From Gerris lacustris (Eukaryota; Arthropoda; Insecta; Hemiptera; Gerridae), in contig OX578276.1 in assembly GCA_951217055.1 (NCBI GenBank), positions 112,561,313 to 112,625,312 on the forward strand: a stretch of 64,000 bases of DNA, written 5' to 3'. A model generated the notes under the pieces. The model worked only from the letters and a program-made list of their open reading frames with translations, was not told where the DNA came from and made no database searches. The translations under genes were made by a program, and so were the position numbers. Numbering within the stretch: the first letter of the stretch is position 1; the number at the start of each line of letters is the position of its first letter. This document shows, piece after piece, positions 53,001 to 61,847 of the stretch.

Positions 53001-55611
53001 ACCCTTCCTTCTTGATATTCCTATGTTTTATCTTTGTGCCAGATGTCCTTGAAAATTGTGTTTTTTGTGTCCCCCTGTATTTTTAGGAAATTAACTAAAA
53101 AAATCTAAAATGAATTATAGTTATTCTTTGACAAAAAAAAAAAAAAAAATGGTGACAAATGCCCCGTTTCCTCCCTCCTCCCAAAAAAAATCTTAACAGA
53201 TTTTTATCTTAAGAATGGATTGAGTTAGACTCTTTGGAGCAGTTTCATTGCATTTGGACAATCAAAATGCAATAAAAAGGTGTTTGTCCTTATAATAAAT
53301 GGTTCAAAAGTTATAGCTAAAACAAACTTTTAAATGGCTCCCTTCTTGATATCGCCTTTGTGACTGCTGAAAGCACATACATGGCCAATTTATTTCCTAT
53401 CCAATGTGGGTGCTCAATCATTAGCCTAGTTCCTGAAAAAAAAACTTCTCAATTATTATGATTCGATATGTGGATATCATTTATTTTACTTTAGCGCTCT
53501 TCTAAAGGCAGTTAGAAGATGAATTCTTATGCCATATTCTTCATTAATACAACTTTGGTCCTGATAGAGCTATATTTGTCCGCCTTTTTATTTATTTAAA
53601 TCTTTTTTTTTTTTTTTACTGCTTAAGTTATTAATCTTAATGTGTAAACCATTGTGTTTCCACTCTATCCCCCACCAAAAAACAACTGATAAATTTATTT
53701 CTTTGCTAGTTTGACTGTCTGTATTGAAAGCCAAAATACAAAAGAACTTTTTTGTCCTGGCTTAGTTTTAATTAGATGTTAATTTTAATTCCAGGCCTTT
53801 GCTGAAGATGAAAATTCTAAAGTGAAGAAACCTAGTAGAAGACTAAGTTTGGCATCATCAGTAGCAGAGGAAATGCCTACTGAGCATGGTAAGCCTGCCA
53901 GGATTAGGAAACGTACTATGTCTGCCAGTTCTGAACCACCTCCTGTGATTAAACACTCCCCTGTCAAGAAAGAATCTGCTGAAGAGTCTAAAACAAGCAT
54001 TGATGTTCAAAAGAGCAGGAAATCTCATAAAGATCCTTTGAGACACTTAACTGGTTTGGATCTTCTTAAAGCTTGTGACAAAGTAAAGAGGCGTTCCAAA
54101 AGCCTTCACGAAGGATTTCAAATTTTACCTTATGGGTCATCCTTACCGCCTCAGGCCGAGTTACCTCTTAGAGGAACTTCTGACAAGTCCCATTCCAGTT
54201 CTTTCCTCCCTCAATCTCCTCAAGTAAGTAAATAATGTTTTTGTTTTTTTTGGTCAAATAATTAAGAACTAGTTGTGGAAGAAATAGTTGTGGAACATTC
54301 GGGCTCTTGTTGGCCCAGCTCTATAATGTTAGACTCCGGCTTAATCAATTTTATAACTTGAAAAAAAAAACAATTCTTCTTTTATTTTTTATTAAATTTC
54401 TATTATTGTAATTATTTCTATTTTATTAGATGGCTGCTATAATAGATGAATATTCAGAAAACAGGAGACTTACTAGACATCAGAAAGCTCTTATTGAGAA
54501 ATCGTTTGAAAATTCTCCCAGGACTCCTGAGTTAGCTACTACTCCGTAAGTTGATTTAAACCTGCCAGAATTTTAATTTTAATTACTTACCAAAATTTTA
54601 ATTACTTACCTTATTATTCATTTTATAATAAATAAAATGTTAATTGCCCTAATAGCCCAAGTAGGTAAAGCGCACCTTCCTTAGCCGTGGGTGGAGAAGG
54701 GATAATTAATAAAATAATAATTTAATAAAAAGGGGCTGGTGTAGCCGAGGGGTTAGCGCACTCGACTCTGAAACCAAGGTCTAAACCCCGGCTGTGAGTT
54801 CGAATCTCAGCGGGATAAGACATGTTTCACACTGATGATCTCATCGATTAGATGATTAAAGTGGCCGGATAACCCCTGTCCTGTAATAACCCTGGCAGTT
54901 GATCAGGACTAAAGTACTTATGAGTTTTAGACATACAATGATTCACCAAGGCTAATAGAAGATCCCAGACAGTGACTCAAATAGATCATGTATTAATTGT
55001 TCATTGTAGACAATCAATGCTTTATTTATTTAGCATATAAATTTATTTGACAATTTTTAGTTTTCAAATCATATTTGCTTAATAAATTCAATATTTCTTA
55101 AGAATTACTCTGCAAGAAAATATTAATTTAACTACTTACTCTCCCCTTAATTTGAAAGACAAAATAAACTTATTGTTGTAATAATGATTATATGTATACA
55201 TTTTTGAAACTGCTTGTAAATTTTGACGATTCTACCCCAATTTTTTGCAGTCTAGATATGTCAAGGATGTATTTCAATTTAATTTTGATTATAATTTGGC
55301 TTTTTCTAATAACTCGTCATGTTTATTATAAGTAACCTAAGGCTGCCAATATCATCATCACCCATTATAATACCTTAAATATACTTTTAATACTTATTTG
55401 CCCGTGGTTTACTTTTAGAACTCAACGTTTTTGTTAAAAAAAAAATAACCATTATTTAAAAATACTGATTGTTCTAAATATTGATTATTGAATTAATTTT
55501 TTTAGAAAAAGACGAAGAAGAAGCAGTGTAGTGGCAGGAAGTGAAGATGAATCTACACCTGTCAGAAGCTCCAAACGGCTTCAAGAAAAGGCACATAAAA
55601 AAGATGGTTGA
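22961..55611 (+). CDS. AHCTF1: ELYS / AHCTF1 nucleoporin, 26 coding exons, 3,390 aa
   Basis: Coding exons: 22961-23075, 26208-26320, 26461-26604, 27531-27678, 27809-27970, 29842-29989, 30075-30366, 31028-31166, 31770-32084, 32178-32374, 33679-33859, 33967-34107, 34462-34627, 35999-36223, 36927-37041, 37869-38032, 39324-39430, 41157-41301, 41630-41817, 44119-44269, 44842-45145, 46492-46613, 47091-52830, 53795-54223, 54430-54545, 55506-55611. All introns are GT-AG and every phase joins. ELYS binds chromatin at the end of mitosis and recruits the Nup107-160 complex to start pore assembly. The order seen is the family order: N-terminal beta-propeller, alpha-helical ELYS domain, long disordered basic/acidic tail. 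Diagnostic matches to vertebrate ELYS include LFDLNQWY (near residue 448) and WKRESGEESAGYPPSS (near 773). At about 3,390 residues it is longer than the human protein (about 2,270), mostly because of exon 23. No canonical GRP AT-hook was found in the tail. Confidence 0.93.
23300..25997 (+). pseudogene. decayed non-LTR retrotransposon (LINE), endonuclease + RT, in ELYS intron 1
   Basis: Many short frames in all three phases together resemble a LINE ORF2. Near 23610-23640 there is an endonuclease-like HGGGGVYLY. Near 24560-24840 there is an RT block with SKVFEHF, QQVDAIYFDFVKAFD and, after a shift, LLSKLE. Later come IDDF (the degraded YADD region lies near 25065-25080) and the typical tail WNNLNLSKVSLIENIQ near 25470. 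The 3' end is AATAAAATAAATAAATAA at 25979-25996, a (TAAA)n tail as in Jockey/CR1-type LINEs. A C-run of about 18 bases lies at 23711-23728. It is 5'-poor, full of stops and not functional. Confidence 0.8.
26894..27502 (+). repeat. family-A repeat, full-length reference copy, ELYS intron 3
   Basis: It shows all modules: the head hairpin CTTTCTC-ATATAAA-GAGAAAG, ATTGTGATGGCGTGAAAATT, a TCTGTCTGTC-type tract, and the core ACAAAATTTGACATGTTCAG. They are followed by the AAATTTGGGAGCTCAACCCC palindrome region, ACGATTTTGATTT, a weak B box (TGGGTTCAATTC), and the tail TTTGTCTGAGTTGTCTTGGA CCGATTTTTT. It ends 28 bp before the exon-4 acceptor. Confidence 0.85.
28440..29015 (+). other. unidentified coding-like segment in ELYS intron 5
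   Basis: An 80-codon frame at 28594-28836 is followed in another phase by a clean stretch (28851-28991) ending in KIPYEWQLGFYLLRAKYPPFH and a stop. An AATAAATAAAGAAAAAAA tract follows at about 29000. The layout (frames in two phases, then an A-rich end) would fit a decayed retrocopy or retroelement. I do not recognise the protein. Confidence 0.3.
29225..29485 (+). repeat. diverged two-copy tandem duplication (about 120 bp unit) in ELYS intron 5
   Basis: AATGACACAAAATTTTACTC, GCCAGGAAATTAGAATATAA and GGTTTTCATTTGTAGTACA in the first unit return as AATGACATGCAAAATGTGAC, GCCATGAAGTTAGAATATGA and AGTTTTCACTTGTATTCA in the second. Confidence 0.6.
32178..41817 (+). CDS. AHCTF1: ELYS exons 10-19: alpha-helical ELYS domain
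   Basis: Residues 526-1068 form the helical part that follows the propeller. Exon 14 (35999-36223) encodes the most conserved block, with a WKRES-G-YPP core and a long amphipathic stretch after it. Exon 16 carries EVWEHRHIIKALHKH and AFRYLKGMQPP, matching SWQHSKIIQAFM and ALRYIQTMKPT in human ELYS. Exon 18 has PLPLDKYEEECFLEFL, matching the PFTDTEQECLVKFLQ block. These parallels make the assignment secure even though the exons are small. Confidence 0.9.
32677..32920. mobile_element. TTAA-flanked MITE (piggyBac-like target), ELYS intron 10
   Basis: The 236-bp body (32681-32916) starts CACGCTCACGG and ends with the inverse of CATGTTGACGG, each next to TTAA. TTAA duplication is the piggyBac signature. 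The interior (AACTGTTTAGATAGAATCTG, AGGAGAGAGCAGAGAGTATG) is shared in inverse orientation with 38064-38352. Confidence 0.7.
34859..35941. mobile_element. pogo/Tigger-like non-autonomous element, ELYS intron 13
   Basis: CAGTAGAGCATCGATTAACC at 34861 is mirrored at the right end by GGATAATCGACTACTG (ends 35939), and both ends are flanked by TA. CAGTA(G)...CGATTA.CCGA ends with a TA duplication are typical of the pogo/Tigger branch of Tc1-mariner. The 1,079-bp interior shows no clear transposase; a C-run lies at 35881-35890. Confidence 0.7.
38064..38352. mobile_element. TTAA-flanked MITE, second copy of the 32677 family, ELYS intron 16
   Basis: Between TTAA at 38064-38067 and 38349-38352 lie CATGTTTTGGCCAGG, CAGATTCTATTTAAACAGTT and CGCTCTCTCCTAGC, which are the reverse-orientation counterparts of the element at 32681. 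The right end is diverged. Confidence 0.6.
38623..38917. mobile_element. TTAA-flanked MITE with CCCATTCAATGCG ends, ELYS intron 16
   Basis: TTAA then CCCATTCAATGCG (38627-38639) is mirrored exactly by CGCATTGAATGGG (38901-38913) then TTAA. The 287-bp element is piggyBac-like by its target. Its interior repeats GGATCCACTGTGGAT and GGATCCACAGTGGATCC, themselves near-palindromes, three times. Confidence 0.85.
39867..40265 (+). repeat. family-C hairpin-headed repeat, ELYS intron 17
   Basis: The head is the hairpin GAAGCGAGCGTAAGCGAGCTTC, then TTACATTCAACAAAATATGC and a TCTGTCTGTCTGTGTGTGTG tract, then the core GACCGATTTAGTTGAAATTT. The body from GTTCGTTGGACAGCGTGATC to TCGCTAAAACGATTAA is the same as in family B at 45856. 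Confidence 0.75.
42554..43188. mobile_element. hAT-like non-autonomous element, ELYS intron 19
   Basis: A direct repeat TATTTTAAT (42554-42562 and 43180-43188) flanks ends TAGCGATGGAACAACC and GGTTCCCAACGCT, which pair as imperfect inverted repeats. TAGCGWTGGGAAC-type ends with an 8- to 9-bp duplication suggest hAT. The interior is dense in ATTCGAATG-like palindromes and holds two related GC-richer blocks (42745-42830 and 42955-43020, both with TGACACT.GTTATCTCGT). Confidence 0.55.
43596..43746. mobile_element. MITE with AGGTTTGTTCCAAC-type end (inverse of 5517 copy), ELYS intron 19
   Basis: It contains CGTTCCAACAGGCTCCTC and ends GCTGTTAGAACAAACCT. Reverse-complemented it aligns along its length with 5517-5668. 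Confidence 0.65.
44405..44625 (-). repeat. tRNA-derived SINE, ELYS intron 20
   Basis: On the minus strand it reads GGTGTAGCTGAGTGGTTAGC (A-box region) and GGTTTGAATCCCAG (B box). These are followed by AGGTAAGACATGCTTCAAAC and AAAGTGGCCAAACCCC, the same non-tRNA body as at 54733. Confidence 0.75.
45856..46335 (+). repeat. family-B hairpin-headed repeat, ELYS intron 21
   Basis: The head hairpin is GCTTCCG...CGGAAGC around TTACCGAAGGTAA, then a (TCTG)n tract, the core GACCGATTTTAATGAAATTT, and the body GTTCGTTGGACAACGTTATC to AAGATCGCTAAAACT shared with family C. The first ATG-opened frame (45922-46167) is not judged to be a gene. Confidence 0.75.
47091..52830 (+). CDS. AHCTF1: ELYS exon 23: giant 5.74-kb exon for the acidic/serine-rich tail
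   Basis: This single exon is open for 1,913 codons, from a TTTTTCTTAG acceptor to a AAG|GTAATT donor. Its first third is dominated by Glu, Asp and Ser (for example near 48180-48360, DEESEDSFEEEE). The last third turns basic, with PRRSKRRSSS, KKGVRRS, REIRKAVRRKSS and PRRSMRVHKR, and is followed by exons 24-26 ending in KRRRRSSV and a TGA at 55609-55611. A 183-bp in-frame tandem duplication lies at 49966-50331. The exon is expected to be intrinsically disordered; the basic clusters are the likely DNA- or nucleosome-contacting parts, by analogy with vertebrate ELYS. Confidence 0.9.
49966..50331 (+). repeat. two-copy in-frame tandem duplication in ELYS exon 23 (183 bp, 61 aa)
   Basis: The unit starting AACGTTTCTGAAGTACACCA at 49966 returns at 50149 as AACGTTTTTGAAGAACACCA. 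Both copies encode SEDL-ID-DQGKSCENI and a following SSSKMYAES block with only scattered substitutions, so the reading frame has been kept. Confidence 0.9.
54733..54965 (+). repeat. tRNA-derived SINE, ELYS intron 25
   Basis: GGTGTAGCCGAGGGGTTAGC is a clear A box, GTGAGTTCGAATCTCAGC a B box, about 45 bases apart as in tRNA genes. The body GATAAGACATGTTTCACACT and TTAAAGTGGCCGG matches the copy at 44405. It cannot fold as a full tRNA. A separate tRNA-like start (TAGCCCAAGTAGGTAAAGCG) lies at 54652-54671. Confidence 0.78.
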
Positions 55612-56102
55612 ATTTAAGACTACCGAGGAAAAAAGTGTGGAAATTTAAATGACAAATCTGAATTTACATTTTGATCTGGATCATGCAATTAGGATGAACA
55701 GAGAGTTTAAATTTAACTTGTGAGATTACTTTCTTTTTTTAAGAGAAGATTGGTTTTTATTTTAAACTCATCAATTGTGTAGATGTTCATCCATGAATGT
55801 AAAATGTGTAATCAGCATCTTTTAAAATAATTTATGAAGGTAATGTGGCTGGCAGCAAATAGTCTACCCTTTTTTATTTAAGTGAAACTTCTTTGTCTAA
55901 ACTTTAAGACAACTTATCCTATTTGATCCACTTTATTGTAATCAGTTCTTAAATCTGTTTAACCTATTTTACTTTTTCTTTTGCTAAGATTTTTTAAAAG
56001 TTAAAGAGATTTTTTTGACTTGTTTTTCATTGAAAAAACAATTTAATAAAAAAAAATAAAATACTACATCTAAATCACATTAGTGTTTAAGATTTAGTAA
56101 AT

Positions 56103-56139
<37 letters not shown>

Positions 56140-57353
56140 TCAGATTAAGAAAAAATAACATCATCTCAAATTTTAATGGAGGTTTTGCTACCTTTAATAT
56201 TTCTCCAAGACATTTTATTAAGAATTTTAATATATCTCTACTATTAATATATCCATAATTAAATATTTTAATAAAACATTTATTTAAAGTCTCTTTTTTA
56301 ATTTATAGTATTCAAATCATATTTGTTTACTAAAATCAATATCTCTTAAGAATTGCTTGCAAGAAAATATTAATTTAACTTCCTACTCTCCCCTTAATTT
56401 GAAAGACAAAATAAGTATACAGTCATAATAATGTGTATTTATGTATACATTTGAAACTGCTTGTAAATGTTGATAATTGTACGAGTATAAATGGTTTTAT
56501 GTTATAACTGAGGCTAATAAATTAAATAACAAAAACAACTTATTTGTCACTGTAATTCTTAGTTAATCTGACAATTAACCAAAACTAGGAAAGCATAAAT
56601 TAAAACCCACTTTTAAAAAATTTCAAGGTTTGACATAGTGTACATTTTCATTTTATATAGGTCTAAATTTGTTATAATGTATGTATATATTTTTTTTTTA
56701 ATTTCTATTTTAAGGTTAGGCTCTAAAACTGTTATTTATATTTTAACTTATCTTTATTGAATAATATATTTTATGTATTTGTATATAGATAAACATTAAT
56801 TTATACTAGTATCTGTATAATATACCACTATTAATTATTAGTTGTTTTGTTTTTTTGTTAATGTGATTAGTACTGAAAAACCCAGTTGTATTTTTTAAGA
56901 ATTAGCAACATTTTTTTTTTTTTTGTATTTATGTATAATGCATTTTCTTCTGAGATATGTAAATATATGTATGATACTAAACAAACTATTTTGTTGGAAT
57001 ATAGACCATAAGAAAGTTAGTAGTCTCTGATTGGTAAAGCATAATTAGACATGCATATGCATAATTTGGTTCACATAAAAAGTTTCTGTAATATCTATCA
57101 CGAGGAAACTTTTATTATCCTGATTGTACTTTTTGAATTATGACTCTTGTTACTTTTATTTAATATAATTAAAACTCAAAGCTATTTCTAATTTTTTTTT
57201 ATTCTGATTCTATTTCTATATCTCGAACCTATTGACTATATAGTCAAATAAGTATAGTTATTGTGTTGAGGATAAAGTTCTGGTATAAAAAATAAATTCA
57301 TATTATGTGTGTGTGGTGATTCATTTTTAATGTGGAAAAGAAATAAAAATTAC
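55612..57353. other. ELYS 3' UTR and spacer without recognised genes
   Basis: AT-rich sequence with an A-tract at about 56110-56136. A short segment (AAATCATATTTG... GAAAGACAAAATAA) occurs at both 55065-55215 and 56315-56470, indicating a local duplication of about 150 bp: one copy is in the last ELYS intron and one lies after the gene. Confidence 0.6.
56045..56050 (+). terminator. candidate poly(A) signal of ELYS
   Basis: AATAAA lies about 430 bases after the ELYS stop, with a second one at 56055-56060. Position is plausible for a 3' UTR end, but the AT-rich context makes chance hexamers common. Confidence 0.35.
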
Positions 57354-57781
57354 TTATGATGATTTATAAAAAAGTGTCTTCAGGGGAGTTTTAAATAAAA
57401 ACACAGTATGTTTTTTGCAATATTTTGTCCTTTTGGGACATTTTCAAGCAATATACTTGATAGGGTTGATTCATATATCAATTTGAAAAAGTCTACATCA
57501 ATTACAGAAGTGTATTTTTTTTAAAAATAAAAATCCCACTTCTTAACCTCGTCAATGGTAAAATCCATAATAGCAATTAGAAAATTTATATAACAACATC
57601 AACTGTGAGTCATGGCCAGAGACTGAACTATGACTCATAGTTCATGGAATTGATATATGAATCAACCACATCAAGTATATTGCTTGAAAATGTCCCAAAA
57701 GAGGGATGAAATATTGCAAAAAAACCGTGTGTTTTTATTTAAAACTCCTCTAAAGACACTTTTTTTTATAAATCATCATTA
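57354..57781. mobile_element. fold-back MITE with about 125-bp inverted arms, TTA flanks (Harbinger/Tourist-like)
   Basis: The left arm TGATGATTTATAAAAAAGTG... to GATTCATATATCAATT is mirrored by AATTGATATATGAATC... to TTATAAATCATCA, and both ends are flanked by TTA. A 3-bp TTA duplication with long inverted arms fits Tourist-like (PIF/Harbinger) MITEs. It lies about 1.7 kb past the ELYS stop. Confidence 0.75.
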
Positions 57782-57833
57782 GAAAAGGGGACAGCAACAA
57801 AATAAAATTTACATAGACCACCTTATAGAACAA

Positions 57834-58566
57834 AGGAGTCCGTATGGACCATACCTCAATTTTTACAGCAAGATTTTCTACAGCAGATTTTTGCAATTCT
57901 GAGCCACTTTTCTAAATAATATTTTTTTATATGTACCTTCTAAAATAAGGGGAGTTTACTCTTGGAAATTTTTTAAAGTTTTCAAGAATCTTGGTAATTT
58001 TTAGCAGTATGGCCTTAATGTCTAAGTTAACTATTACTACGTTCACACATCGTTTTGGAAACGGTTTTGAAAACGATCCGCTAGTTCAAAACGCTGTACG
58101 AACGGAGATCGACGGATCGTATCGGGTTAGATCCGCTCCACCAAAAATACGTCATCGGAACGGGGGATCGAAATTCAAAACGCTCGTATGAACAGGTCGT
58201 ATGGCATATGCTATATCAAATTATAACTAATGAAATAGGGTAGTTTTTAAGCTTATAACACATACATTTACTGTAAAAATAAGGTAGTTATGGAGGACCA
58301 AGATTTTGACCATATTTAATAAAAAAAAAATACAATTTTTGTTTTTAAAGCTTGTCTTACTCCTGCTTAAATAGAGCTGCAGAATCAATTGTATTTGTTA
58401 TTTTAAAGGGGAATTTAATGCACTTTATGGTGTTTTGTTTATTGTTCTGGCTTAAATAGAATAAAATATATGAACATCTTAAAAAGTCATGATCTTTTTG
58501 AAATATTGATCGTGGCCATACCCCACCGAACAAGAAAGAATCAAGGTATGGTCCATAGGGACTTTT
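57834..58566. mobile_element. inverted-repeat-bounded element in spacer
   Basis: AGTCCGTATGGACCATACCT at 57837 has an inverse partner AGGTATGGTCCATAGGGACT at 58544, with one or two mismatches. The interior holds a CpG-richer block (58030-58200). The superfamily is not determinable. Confidence 0.5.
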
Positions 58567-59189
58567 TTGTTTCATTTAGGGTGTTCTATCTATATTTTAA
58601 TTTGCTTTGCATTAAAATTAATCACCCTATATGTATGTATGTATACACATACATATATATATATGTGTGTGTGTATGTGTATAATTTGCTGTACATTAAT
58701 ATTATTTCTCTTATTGGTTTGCGTCATTATTCAATTTTAACACCAATCACTTTTAGTTTATTTTTATGGTTGAGAAATTTAACTAAGTTAAAAGAAATAT
58801 CTGGTTTATTAGCTTTCACCTTGTTATAGTTAATTAAGAAAATTATCTTTTTTTACTTGTAAATCATCAATATTTTAATTATTGTTTTTATTTTTAAATA
58901 TATTATTTTTCATGGCTATCTTTGACTTTTCTTTCATAGTATTGGTTTCTTATAAATTGCAAAACATTTCACTGAAACAATGACAAAATTACAATTCTGG
59001 AGCAATTATTTATCAATTTGCTTTTTCTTATTCTACTTGTGAATAAGACATTCAAAAATTAATTATTTTATTTATTTCAAATCATCTACAAGCCCAATCG
59101 AGATACAGAAATTGTATCAAAACGATAAACTATAAAAGTTTCATACAAATCAGGTAAGTACTTTCGAAGCTATAGGTGTAAATAAATGT

Positions 59190-59492
59190 ATGTTTGTGCG
59201 CCTGTGGAAGAGAAACAAATGAGCGCAGAAGGTTGAAACTTATATGAGACCAACAATGAGCTAATTATGACCTACTATCCAAATTTCATTAAAATCGGAC
59301 GTGTAGCTTTTAAGATATGTTGGTTCGCAAAAATTGAACAACAGACAGACATTGTACGAAAAATGCTCCCTGATGTCTGTCTGAAACAGATTTTTGTCTT
59401 GGAATTTTTGAAATCGGAGACCTAAAATTATCGTTCTTCAGAATAATCACATAGCTTCTGTTACCTCCGGTAAACTCAGAAGCAAAATAATC
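59190..59492 (-). repeat. family-B repeat copy in spacer
   Basis: The plus strand shows CCAAATTTCATTAAAATCGG, ACAGACAGACATTGTACGAA and the head CTTCTGTTACCTCCGGTAAA, which is the inverse of the head at 45856. The distal body joins a TTCGAAGCTATAGGTGTAAA module not present in the 45856 copy. Confidence 0.65.
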
Positions 59493-59799
59493 CAAATATC
59501 CTCACTAATTTTTTTTTTTTTTTTTTTCAATTTTAAAGATAAATAGTCTGCCAATTAATGTATCACATAACTTTCTCGTGTACTATCAGGAATACTTTAC
59601 TTTTGTTTTGCTCTTATGGCCCAATATTGTCTAATTTATTTAATTTTTTCCCTCCTTTTATTTTAAATCAGTCAAAATTACTTTGTTTTTACATGAATAA
59701 AAGTATCAATTTAACAATATTTAATTTGCACAGGCAGTTGAAATTAATATAGGACCATCTGTGAGCTACTTTCGACAAACCATATAAATTTCTTTATAA

Positions 59800-60128
59800 T
59801 TGGATAAGTACTTTTAAAGGTATAGGTGTTAATAAAAAAAAGAAAAAAAACAGTGTGTTCATATGGAAGAGAAACCAATAGATGCAGAAAGTTGAAGCTT
59901 ATATGGGTACAACAATGGACTAATTATGAACTATCACCCAAATTTCATTAAATTCAGATGAGTAGTTTTTAAAATATGTTGAATATCAGGCAGACTGAAC
60001 ACCATAAATGTTAGGAAACGAAACAGATTTCTGTCCAGGAATTTTTGAAATCGGTGACATGAAAAATGTTCTTCAAAATTATCACATAGCTTCCATTACC
60101 TTCTGTAAGATAGGATGCAAAAGAAAAA
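59800..60128 (-). repeat. family-B repeat copy in spacer, duplicate of the 59190 copy
   Basis: CCAAATTTCATTAAATTCAG, GGAATTTTTGAAATCGG and TAGCTTCCATTACCTTCTGT repeat the same order as the copy at 59190, including the shared distal module (AGGTATAGGTGTTAATAAA). Confidence 0.6.
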
Positions 60129-60800
60129 ATATCAATTGACTATTATTTGTATTTCATCAATACCTTTATGCATTTTAATCTGATATACAAGCTTTTTTAT
60201 TTTTATTGAATTCTTTTTTAATTGTTGTTTACTGCCTCTACACTTAAATTGCTTTAGTGGGAGTTCATAGTATGAATGATTTGTAAGACGTTAACACACA
60301 TCAAATAAGAGTACATGAGTATTTAGTGGGACTTAACATTATTTTTTGAAGGGTGCAGGGCTGTCGTGATAGAGGACACAGATTGGCAGGCTACCAAGTT
60401 AATGTAACTGAGTCCACCAAAGCTAGACTTTAACCTGTTACCGCCCAGTGTAGCCATATGGTAACGGCTTAAGTGCACTGATTGTTAATACCCTCAACCC
60501 TATATAGTTCAAGGTCATGGAACCCCTAAATTAACTACGCAGTTTCAACTCTCTATTCCTCATAGTTTTAGTCACAATAAAATGGATAATTATTTCGATG
60601 TCGAGCACCTGTAGAAAATTTTAGGGTAAGTGACTTTACATTATATTTGTTGTTTTACAATGCTATTGTTATTTAATTATAGTCTAAAACCATAATTGTT
60701 TAGGAATTTAAATTTTGTGTTAACTAATAACATGATTACCATAACATATGGTTTTACTGGGCGCTTAGGCTACCGTTTTTTTGTTTTTTTTTTAATTCAG

Positions 60801-61285
60801 GCCTAGAGTAACACTTCAAGATGCGATAGCACTTAATTCTGGTGATTATGAAGAAGAATTACATCCTGAAAGTGTATTTTTTGAGCCATCAGAATCAGCG
60901 GTTTTAACAGATGAAGAATCAGGAGATGTGGTTATTGGCTTTACAGCATATGAAAGGTACAGATCTCATGGATAGGATAATGATATATCTAATAATAGAA
61001 TAAACATTCAAAGCAAAAAATGGTGGTGGCCAATTCTTACATGGTTAGTTAATGTTTGTGTGCAGAACGCTAGGATACTATATAAAAAAAAAAAAAAAAA
61101 AAACAATATCCCAGCTGGATTTCAGACGTGAAATTGTGAGGACTTATCTAAATGCTTACGAAGTCAACAAAGTGCAACACCAACAGCCAGGGCCATCCGC
61201 ATCTTGTCCCTCTTATATGAGAACTCCTGTGGCAAATTCTTTTAGTGAAGATGGATCACTTCGTATGTTTTTTACCCCATCATAG
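60801..61285 (+). pseudogene. piggyBac-type transposase relic with internal deletion
   Basis: The first piece (60801-60975) encodes an acidic, N-terminal-like stretch ending in a TAG. After about 40 bases the second piece begins KWWWPILTWLVNVCVQNARI (61018-61083), the hallmark C-terminal block of piggyBac transposases. Beyond an A-tract (61085-61103) it continues, in another phase, with SQLDFRREIVRTYLNAY and a TAG at 61283-61285. The catalytic middle is missing, and the C-terminal Cys-rich domain is not seen. CCATATGGTAAC with GCGCCCAG recurs around it at 60440-60466, 60740-60770 (inverse) and 61465-61492. Confidence 0.8.
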
Positions 61286-61847
61286 TAAGCAAAATGTTGC
61301 CCATATGTATAAATGCATAATTTTTTTATATATTTGTAATATTATTTTTAATTGACATTAATAAAGTTTGTTAAAATTACATTATAAATTATGATTTTAA
61401 ATCTTATTATACTATTTAAACTTGTATTTTGTACAAAATACCTTATAAAAATAGAGGGTGCATAAGCGCCCAGAGTAACCATATGGTAACGCCCTCTTTC
61501 GGCACCAAGATTGTGCCAAATTTATTTTTCAGTATTTTTATCTTTGTTTTTGGGGTCTTAGAGATGTCCAAATAAAATCCAAAATAATTCTATTAGTAAT
61601 CTCATGATAAAAGTTGAACTTTGGAGGGTTAACAACTTAGTTTTTGACTGTACTTCAATTCTTGTTCTACGTCTCAATAAAATGAGGTCATTGTTTTGCA
61701 GATTCTTTTATTCCTCCATGAAGGTGATGTCCATGGAGGTGTGTGTCCAAGCACACTCCTGGTTAGGGAACACACTCAACCTAACCCATTGTCAAAACCC
61801 TCTGACTCTTCTTTATTGTTTCTTTGACTCCATATTCTATATAATTT

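Noticed and set aside
54733..54810. Possible tRNA gene
   Set aside because: A and B boxes are present but the arms do not pair into a cloverleaf, and the same body follows at a second locus, so it is a SINE.
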